The notes under the pieces are model-generated. The model searched no databases, was not told the origin of the DNA, and worked only from the letters and a program-made list of their open reading frames with translations. From Pseudomonadota bacterium (lineage in GTDB: Bacteria > Pseudomonadota > Gammaproteobacteria > Pseudomonadales > Pseudohongiellaceae): a stretch of 7,398 bases of DNA. Positions 1-4,666 of this stretch are shown one piece after another. The stretch lies in NCBI GenBank assembly GCA_022563075.1, contig JADFOC010000124.1:1-7398 (forward strand), written 5' to 3'. Position 1 is the first letter of the stretch; each line of letters starts with the position of its first letter. The position numbers and the translations under genes are program-made.

Positions 1-338
1 TATTCCTGGCGATGCAAGCCGACCCCTGGATAGTGTTTGGCATACCCGCGTTAGTGAATCCGGTTTGCCCTACTTGCCTGTCACCAAGAAATTCTCTCGA
101 GTGGCTCTATCCCCTGCTCGTAGAATTGTCTTTAGCCTTTGGTAAACCGGTGGTGCTGGCGGTGGGTGATACCCATATCTTTCGCGTCGATAAGCCCCTC
201 TATGCCGCATCGGGCAGCCTGGTGGAAAATTTCACCCGTGTCGAAGGCTTCGGTAGTCCGCTGGTGCATTGGATTAATGTAAAAGTGGAACCCGATTCAC
301 CCTGGGTCTTTTCCTTTCGGCAGCAATTGGTACGATAG
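1..338 (+). CDS. metallophosphoesterase-like protein, C-terminal part (5' truncated by window edge)
   Basis: The reading frame is open from the left edge (F-L-A before the first visible Met at 12) and ends at TAG 336-338, so only the last ~111 residues are seen. The best-conserved stretch is AFGKPVVLAVGDTHIFRVDKPL, followed by an NFTRVEGFGSPLVHWI segment and the ending VFSFRQQLV. From memory, this matches the C-terminal end of a family of calcineurin-like metallophosphoesterases of poorly defined substrate. In that reading the His of GDTH would be a late metal ligand, and most of the metal-binding core lies outside the window. The stretch between MQADPW and EWLYPLL (about 27-115) does not look like the family as well as the rest, so a local frameshift or divergence there is possible. 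The gene ends 34 nt before the next start on the same strand and could be co-transcribed with it. The family call is by recognition only. Confidence 0.6.
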   Translation, partial: FLAMQADPWIVFGIPALVNPVCPTCLSPRNSLEWLYPLLVELSLAFGKPVVLAVGDTHIFRVDKPLYAASGSLVENFTRVEGFGSPLVHWINVKVEPDSPWVFSFRQQLVR

Positions 339-372
339 GTGGGCTTATAAAAATGGAACATTGAGATCAGCT

Positions 373-1602
373 ATGACTTCGTTCAGACAAAACAAGACCA
401 TCGGCAGACGCCAAATGCTTGCCGACGCGACGCTGGCCGCTGCCGGCCTTGCCATCAGCCCCTCGAGTTCTGTGTTGGCTCAATTAACTTCCCTCGATCC
501 GGTCATTCGTGTGTCGGGCATAGAAGTTACCACGGTTCGGGTTACTGCACGCACCAACTGGATCATTGTGCGACTGCATACCAATCGAGGTATTACCGGC
601 CTGGGTGAAGCCTCCCTCGGCCGCCGCACAGATCTGCCTGAACTCAGAGAATTTTTCGTGATGGTAGACGGCGAATCGGTTTTCGACATTCAGCAATATC
701 GCCAGCGCGGTTGGAGTAGCGCCGCCTCTGGAAATCGAGTGTTGGCGACGGCGTTTAGCGCCATAGAGCAAGCATTATGGGATATTGTCGGCAAGGCGCT
801 TGACGTTCCCATCTATCAACTCTTCGGTGGCAAGCTGCGTGAATCCCTCCCGGTGTATGCCAATATAAATCGTGCTACCTCCGATCGCAGTCCAGATGGC
901 TTTGCCCAGATGGCGCAGCAGGCTGTGGCCGATGGCTTCGCTGCCATCAAGGCCGCCCCCTTCGATGGTTTTCCCAGCCTGGAATCACCCGCCGAAGAAA
1001 TTGTGCGCGCTGCCGATCTCGGCATCGCCTGTGTCATGGCGATGCGTGCCGCTATCGGTGACGAGGTAAAACTCAAGATCGATGTCCACAGTAATTTCGA
1101 TGTCGACTTGGCCATCGACGTCGCACGGCAACTCGAGCCGGCAAATTTGTCCTGGTATGAAGAACCGGTCGCACCCACTGAACTTGCAAACACGGTGGCG
1201 ATTCACGATGCGATCAAACAACGCTTGGCTGGCGGTGAATTTCTATTCGGCATCGAGGGCTTCGGTCCACTTTGCCAAGCCAGGGCGGTAGATGTCATCA
1301 TGCCCGATATAAAACATTGTGGCGGGATCATGGAAGCACAAAAGATTGCAACTCTGGCGGAAGTGGCTGGCATTACAGTATCGCCACACAATCCCAGTGG
1401 CCCGGTAGCCACGGCCGCGTCGGCAAACCTCTGTGCCGCCCTGCCGAACTTCGAGATCCTCGAATATCAATGGGGAGAGGCTGACTGGCGAACCGATCTG
1501 ATTGAACCACCCGAAGTATTTAACGACGGCAACCTGCTGGTAAGCAACAGAGCTGGAATTGGTCTCGAACTTAACGAGCGAGTGCTACGGGAACACACCT
1601 AG
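373..1602 (+). CDS. exported enolase-superfamily dehydratase, D-galactonate dehydratase (DgoD)-like
   Basis: The protein has 409 residues from ATG 373. An upstream in-frame TTG at 361 would add four residues, but the ATG has GAG seven bases upstream and is preferred. The N-terminus is a Tat-type signal: twin Arg at 12-13 (IGRRQML), then the hydrophobic ATLAAAGLAI stretch and a likely cut after SVLA (36). The mature part is a complete enolase-superfamily fold. Metal ligands are D237, E263 and E289; catalytic His are H239 (DVH) and H339 (SPHNPSGPVA); D312 (MPDIKHCGGI) supports His and E364 completes the site. As I recall E. coli DgoD (D183, H185, E209, E235, D258, H285, E310), every spacing is identical, which puts it in the mandelate racemase subgroup near sugar-acid dehydratases. 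The C-terminus is shorter than DgoD by roughly 27 residues. The true substrate is not provable; another sugar-acid or acid-sugar-like compound is possible. The Tat signal implies a periplasmic enzyme, unlike cytoplasmic DgoD. It is followed after 14 nt by a crotonase. Confidence 0.85.
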   Translation: MTSFRQNKTIGRRQMLADATLAAAGLAISPSSSVLAQLTSLDPVIRVSGIEVTTVRVTARTNWIIVRLHTNRGITGLGEASLGRRTDLPELREFFVMVDGESVFDIQQYRQRGWSSAASGNRVLATAFSAIEQALWDIVGKALDVPIYQLFGGKLRESLPVYANINRATSDRSPDGFAQMAQQAVADGFAAIKAAPFDGFPSLESPAEEIVRAADLGIACVMAMRAAIGDEVKLKIDVHSNFDVDLAIDVARQLEPANLSWYEEPVAPTELANTVAIHDAIKQRLAGGEFLFGIEGFGPLCQARAVDVIMPDIKHCGGIMEAQKIATLAEVAGITVSPHNPSGPVATAASANLCAALPNFEILEYQWGEADWRTDLIEPPEVFNDGNLLVSNRAGIGLELNERVLREHT

Positions 1603-1604
1603 GT

Positions 1605-1609
1605 AAGGA
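1605..1609 (+). promoter_or_regulatory. Shine-Dalgarno site fixing a TTG start
   Basis: AAGGA lies three bases after the stop codon of the dehydratase gene and seven bases before TTG 1617. No in-frame ATG occurs near the start of the crotonase reading frame, and the crotonase fold needs the residues encoded right after this point, so the site supports initiation at TTG. Confidence 0.75.
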
Positions 1610-1616
1610 ATCTCAC

Positions 1617-2402
1617 TTGGCCGAAACAGTGTACGAAATCGAAGATCGAGCAGAATGTTTAATCTTCAAAATTACTCGCCCGCAACGATTGAATGCAATT
1701 ACCGTCGATGTGCTAGACGGTCTCGAACAATGTATTGAATCACTGGATCAGCAATCTGACAACCGGGGCCTGATAGTAACGGCCGAAGGTGAGCGCGCGT
1801 TTTGTGCCGGCACCGACCTGTTCGAAAGGGAATCGTTGACCCAGGAGCAGGCACGCGCCAAAACTGATCGAGCACGCAATCTTTTTGTGCGACTGCACCA
1901 GGCGCCATTCATCAGCATCGCCGCCTTGAACGGTTTAGCATTCGGCGGCGGCTTAGAGCTGGCCCTCGCCTGTTGCTTTCGAATTGCTGCAGCGCACGTC
2001 GAATGCTCACTGCCCGAGGTAAAACTGGGTCTGATTCCGGCTTATGCCGGCACGCAACTCCTGCCGGCCGTGGTGGGACCATCACGAGCCCTGGAGATGA
2101 TGTTAACCGGCCGCCCGGTGGCTACGGTTGAAGCCTTGCAGATGGGCCTGATTAATCGTATCGCTACTGGCGATAACCCGTTAGTCGATGAGGCGGCCGA
2201 ATACCTGAGTTCTGTCACTCAGCACAGCAAGATCGCCATCAACGCCATTAGAGAATGTGCGGCGGCGGCTGCACCTCAGCTTAGCGATCATGGATTAAAG
2301 GTAGAAGGAGAATATGTAGTCAAAGTTGCACAGAGTGAAGACGCAAAGGAAGGGGTGGCAGCGTTTCGGGAAAAACGAACGCCCGTCTTTAAGCATCGCT
2401 GA
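1617..2402 (+). CDS. enoyl-CoA hydratase/isomerase (crotonase family)
   Basis: A complete crotonase of 261 residues, the normal length for the family, starting with TTG. The oxyanion hole is formed by the AFCAGTDL segment (A64, G65) and by NGLAFGGGLELAL (G111). Both acidic residues used for water addition in rat mitochondrial enoyl-CoA hydratase have counterparts: E114 in GLELAL and E134 in PEVKLGLIPAYAGTQLL. The C-terminus (FREKRTPVFKHR) is the usual crotonase ending, so the gene is intact. It should act in the cytoplasm on an acyl-CoA, most likely hydrating a 2-enoyl-CoA in beta-oxidation or in breakdown of an imported carboxylic acid; the exact substrate cannot be read. The 14-nt gap from the dehydratase gene and the strong ribosome site indicate one operon, although the partner is predicted to be periplasmic. 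A decayed gene begins immediately after the TGA stop. Confidence 0.92.
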   Translation: MAETVYEIEDRAECLIFKITRPQRLNAITVDVLDGLEQCIESLDQQSDNRGLIVTAEGERAFCAGTDLFERESLTQEQARAKTDRARNLFVRLHQAPFISIAALNGLAFGGGLELALACCFRIAAAHVECSLPEVKLGLIPAYAGTQLLPAVVGPSRALEMMLTGRPVATVEALQMGLINRIATGDNPLVDEAAEYLSSVTQHSKIAINAIRECAAAAAPQLSDHGLKVEGEYVVKVAQSEDAKEGVAAFREKRTPVFKHR

Positions 2403-2403
2403 A

Positions 2404-2865
2404 AAAGCTGCTAGGACCAGGGTGCGAATCCCAACCGCGGCGGAATCTGCGTACGCGCTGCGTTATGTTAATAAAACACTCTGTCCCTGGAGATTCGCCG
2501 GCAATCGCGGCTGCGCCTTCGACAATATTGCCGAAATTAATTTCAAGCGGTTCCGACCGTCTATTCAAAGCACAGCAGCTTGCGACGACAGGCATACTTT
2601 CACCGCCCCGGTTGGCTGTTATGGAACAGGTGCAGTAGGTACTGTTGATTTGTCTGGCAACGTGTGAGAGTGGATTGCCGATTGCTTTACAGACAACTAC
2701 GCAGATGCGCCGGTCAATGCTTCGGCCAACACCGGCGGAGATTGGGAATTAGGTGTGCTACGTGGCGCCTCTTTCGATGACGGGCCCAGATACCAGCGGG
2801 CAGCACCCAATCGTGGTGCCTGGGTTTTGCTATACGGCCAGCTCATGATATGTAAGACTCCTTGA
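2404..2865 (+). pseudogene. relic of a formylglycine-generating-enzyme/sulfatase-modifying-factor type domain protein
   Basis: In one frame the stretch reads like the C-terminal half of an FGE-sulfatase domain (the SUMF1/EgtB-type fold): RIPTAAESAYALR (usual RLPTEAEWEYAAR) at 2425, then GCAFDNIAE, CDDRHTFTAPVG at 2584-2616, DLSGNV at 2650-2664, EWIADCFTDNYADAP, and VLRGASFDDGPRYQRAA. Codon 2665-2667 is TGA where the conserved GNVWEW motif has Trp; one base change from TGG accounts for it. The frame then stays open to TGA 2863-2865. The first half of the domain is absent and the relic starts within about 20 bases of the crotonase stop. The conserved Glu and Trp of RLPTEAEW are lost (Ala, Ser), and no Cys pair of true FGE enzymes is seen. 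An apparent 113-residue frame starting at 2326 is only an accidental start inside the crotonase gene. It appears dead, though a short peptide up to 2664 could still be made. Confidence 0.85.
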
Positions 2866-2890
2866 ATCCTGAGCGGTCCGGGGGATTCTC

Positions 2891-3868
2891 ATGCTTAAAC
2901 AACGAATCACAGTAGTTGTTACCACCATTTTGATGCTGGCATTCAGCACCATGGAGGTAAGTGGGCAGTCGCTCAGCTCACACGTAGGTATTTATCAGGC
3001 GCCGCACACCGCCTGGGGACATCCTGACTTGCAGGGAATTTGGGATCGTCGCACCATCACGCCGCTGGAACGCCCGCAGCGTTTGGCCAACAAGGCGTTT
3101 CTCAGCCCCGAAGAAATTATCGCCTATGAAAGAGCCAGCGCCGCACGCGCCGATGGACGCCCACTGGATTCTACGCGCAGAGGTATCTCGGTACATGATC
3201 CCAGCGATCTGGATTACGGCACCACCGTAGTGGCTGGCGGCCAAACCTCGCTGATCGTGGATCCTGCCGATGGCCGGATTCCAGCTTACACGCAGGCGTC
3301 CGCAGAGCGCGTTGCTGCCCGCGCCAGGGCACGTGAAGGTCGGGGACCTGCCGACAGCTGGCTCGATCGCAGCCTGACCGAACGTTGTATCACCTGGGGC
3401 ATCCCCAATGGCATGCTACCCCAAGCCTACAACAACAATATTCAGATTCTGCAAACGCCAAGCGCCGTGCTGATCCTCAACGAAATGGTGCATGACATTC
3501 GAATTGTTCCGATCGATGGCCGACCCCACATTCCAGAAAACATCCGGCAGTGGCACGGTGATCCCCGCGGTCACTGGGAGGGTGACACGCTGGTGGTGGA
3601 GTCTACTAATTTTTCCGGGAAGACTAACTTCAGGCGAGCCAGTGAAAATCTACGCCTGGTGGAACGCTTTACCCGAACTGGCTCGAACACGCTGCAGTAC
3701 GAATTTACGGTGGAGGATTCGACCACCTGGGTGCAACCCTGGACCGTGTCTTTTCCGATGATCAGAGGTGATCAGCCCATCTATGAGTTTGCCTGCCATG
3801 AAGGAAATCATGGCCTGGAAAATATACTGCGTATTGCAAGGAACCTGGAGCAACAGGCTGCACAGTAA
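2891..3868 (+). CDS. secreted conserved protein of unknown function (PDLQGIWD / AYNNNIQI family)
   Basis: A complete 325-residue protein. ATG 2891 follows a G-rich site (GGGGGA, 2880-2885) by five bases. Residues 1-26 form a Sec-type signal peptide (basic MLKQR, hydrophobic core VVVTTILMLAFST, likely cut after VSG or SGQ). The mature part carries blocks I recognise from a widespread, mostly uncharacterised bacterial family: HPDLQGIWDRRTITPLERP (44-62), IVDPADGRIPAYT (122-134), RCITWGIPNGMLPQAYNNN (165-183), ILNEMVHDIRIVPIDGRPH (195-213), IRQWHGDPRGHWEGDTLVV (218-236), FRRASENLRLVERFTR (247-262) and YEFACHEGNHGLENIL (298-313). Several are rich in His, Asp, Glu and Trp, as in a metal-binding or ligand-binding beta-rich protein, but I know of no assigned activity. 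It is expected in the periplasm or outside the cell. It follows the FGE relic by 25 bases and lies upstream of the receptor's control region. The reading frame shows no damage. Confidence 0.85.
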   Translation: MLKQRITVVVTTILMLAFSTMEVSGQSLSSHVGIYQAPHTAWGHPDLQGIWDRRTITPLERPQRLANKAFLSPEEIIAYERASAARADGRPLDSTRRGISVHDPSDLDYGTTVVAGGQTSLIVDPADGRIPAYTQASAERVAARARAREGRGPADSWLDRSLTERCITWGIPNGMLPQAYNNNIQILQTPSAVLILNEMVHDIRIVPIDGRPHIPENIRQWHGDPRGHWEGDTLVVESTNFSGKTNFRRASENLRLVERFTRTGSNTLQYEFTVEDSTTWVQPWTVSFPMIRGDQPIYEFACHEGNHGLENILRIARNLEQQAAQ

Positions 3869-3922
3869 CAGTAGTTCTAGCAAGTCCGGATCATGTTGCT
3901 GTTACAGTTAAACTAGCAAGTC
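3863..3922 (+). repeat. imperfect 24-bp direct repeat pair, also able to form a hairpin
   Basis: The segment 3863-3886, which spans the stop codon of the secreted-protein gene, is repeated imperfectly at 3899-3922 (18 of 24 positions), sharing exact ACAGT and CTAGCAAGTC blocks. In addition GTAACAG (3865-3871) and CTGTTAC (3899-3905) are inverted copies and could pair across a 27-base loop. There is no T-run after it, so it is not a convincing intrinsic terminator. The second copy overlaps the tail of the alpha/beta hydrolase relic, which suggests a duplication or rearrangement scar. Confidence 0.5.
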
Positions 3923-3979
3923 AAGCAATGCCTGCACCACGGCAGCGGGTCGTTGGCTGGGCAGATCATGGCTGAGTCG
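3908..3979 (-). pseudogene. C-terminal tail of an alpha/beta hydrolase (relic)
   Basis: On the minus strand, from 3979 to the TAA at 3910-3908, 23 codons read RLSHDLPSQRPAAVV then QALLDLLV. The HDLP motif followed by a short helix is the typical end of alpha/beta-hydrolase-fold esterases, where this His is the catalytic one. Directly upstream in this frame is a TAA; in the next frame 3980-4010 reads GDVNLDWGIN, which could be the preceding strand after a one- or two-base frameshift, since the family has a short acidic or glycine turn before the catalytic His. Nothing else of the hydrolase is present, so the gene is reduced to its tail. Part of a TonB-dependent receptor gene lies immediately upstream in the same minus-strand direction. 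The match is short and rests on motif recognition. Confidence 0.55.
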
Positions 3980-4010
3980 TTAATACCCCAGTCGAGATTG
4001 ACATCACCCG

Positions 4011-4343
4011 TTAATTTTTCATCTTTTTTTTGAAAGGCCTATTAACACTTGATGCGAAGGAGATACTTCCGTTGCTTACGTTTTCGGTTGGCTTAATCAG
4101 GTTTCCGCCAACACGGTCCACAACCCCCCCCCCCCCATTGATTCGATTGACAGCTACTAAGCCCCCATAGAAGGCAAGGTAACTATCCCCACCCTTTTCG
4201 GAGTAACGGATTAGGTTTTCTTCAGCATCAATATCGTCCCAGGCATAGCGGATACCCATTGTCAGAGTTACTTTGGGTGTTGTTTCAGGCTCATTCAGCA
4301 GCTGAACCTGGATTTTATCCATGAACAAGAGTGAGCTATTCAT
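4011..4343 (-). pseudogene. internal fragment of a second TonB-dependent receptor (relic)
   Basis: A 110-codon open frame on the minus strand whose middle matches the barrel of TonB-dependent receptors. TPKVTLTMGIRYAWDDIDAE (residues 22-41) corresponds to TLTFGARYAEDDVKGEE of the intact receptor in this window (residues 580-596), and NLIKPTENVSNGSIS (81-95) corresponds to the family's KPTDN-x-YGSISRG strand, seen in the intact copy as DSLIYANVTSGYRSGGFN. Similarity fades before about residue 12 and after about residue 96, where the frame ends in a lysine-rich tail encoded by A-runs. There is no signal peptide, plug or C-terminal strand, so the ATG at 4343 is not a true gene start. The fragment contains a run of 13 G on its coding strand giving four Gly codons. 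It is best read as a remnant of a paralogue that was divergent to the intact receptor. Confidence 0.75.
4124..4136. repeat. 13-base C homopolymer (G13 on the minus strand)
   Basis: An uninterrupted run of 13 C between CAA and ATTG. On the minus strand it encodes Gly 70-73 of the receptor relic plus the first base of a Val codon. Such tracts are prone to slippage in replication and to length errors in sequencing; either could change the frame of the relic. Similarity to receptors on both sides is in the same frame at this length. Confidence 0.9.
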
Positions 4344-4500
4344 CAGATGCCGCCTAGCCGCTGCTCTGGGGGGACTTTAAAACGCGAACTATCGATACCA
4401 AGAACAAGTGTTAGTTAAGGGGTATTTTGAACTAAACGGGTAGATGGGTAACATTAATTCAGTAGATTGTCAGTTTATTGAATAAGAATTTCCTTGCCCA
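4344..4500. other. gene-free AT-rich stretch upstream of the receptor promoter
   Basis: No coding frame or recognisable gene remnant is seen on either strand. It is clearly AT-richer than the neighbouring genes. The only structure found is an inverted repeat TTAGTT (4411-4416) / AACTAA (4430-4435) around a 13-base loop, which is short enough to be chance. Together with 4501-4666 it makes a 323-base gene-free interval before the receptor gene. Confidence 0.5.
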
Positions 4501-4529
4501 TTGACACATTCGTATTCAGGTTTTATAAC
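4501..4529 (+). promoter_or_regulatory. sigma70-type promoter for the TonB-dependent receptor gene
   Basis: A perfect -35 box TTGACA (4501-4506) is followed after exactly 17 bases by TATAAC (4524-4529), five of six matches to the -10 consensus. Transcription would start near 4536, giving a leader of about 130 bases before ATG 4667. It is the best promoter seen in the window and it lies in AT-rich, gene-free DNA directly upstream of the receptor. Confidence 0.75.
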
Positions 4530-4547
4530 ATCGAGTCAAAAGAGTTC

Positions 4548-4562
4548 AGCAATTAAATTGCT
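4548..4562. promoter_or_regulatory. perfect 15-bp palindrome, candidate operator
   Basis: AGCAATT (4548-4554), a single central A, then AATTGCT (4556-4562): seven-base arms with no mismatch. It sits about 12-26 bases after the predicted transcription start, a usual place for a repressor site. The cognate regulator is not in the window and I cannot assign a family. The arms could also form a weak RNA hairpin only if the centre opened, so a DNA-binding role is more likely. Confidence 0.5.
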
Positions 4563-4601
4563 AGACTGTATTTTTAAAATAAAAAAGTGCGCGATCCAGA
4601 G

Positions 4602-4619
4602 GTTCACAGGGAATTGAAC
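4602..4619. promoter_or_regulatory. inverted repeat in the receptor leader (GTTCA-N8-TGAAC)
   Basis: GTTCA (4602-4606) and TGAAC (4615-4619) are exact inverted copies separated by eight bases, 47 bases before the receptor start codon. It could be a second operator or a small RNA hairpin in the leader. With five-base arms it may also be chance. Confidence 0.3.
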
Positions 4620-4666
4620 GGTTTGGAATCCTCGCACCATAAACTGCCTATCTTGGGGGAATTACT

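Noticed and set aside
816..1193. A 125-codon open frame on the minus strand within the dehydratase gene
   Set aside because: It is antisense to the conserved active-site region and resembles no protein family; a shadow of the real gene.
2415..2436. A T-loop-like string (GGGTGCGAATCCCA) suggesting a tRNA 3' end or attachment site
   Set aside because: Only three base pairs flank the loop, there is no acceptor stem, anticodon arm or CCA context, and the bases are explained as codons for RIPTA of the FGE relic.
2326..2667. An apparent 113-residue gene starting inside the crotonase gene
   Set aside because: Its ATG and first ~26 codons lie out of frame within the crotonase coding sequence. The meaningful part begins only after 2403 and is a fragment of an FGE-like domain cut by a nonsense codon.
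2400..2667. Use of TGA as a Trp codon, prompted by GNV-TGA-EW
   Set aside because: The crotonase ends on TGA at a normal C-terminus and intact genes here use TGG for Trp, so the standard code holds and the TGA is a nonsense mutation.
3865..3905. Intrinsic terminator after the secreted-protein gene
   Set aside because: The seven-base stem has a 27-base loop and is not followed by a T-run, so termination there is not supported.
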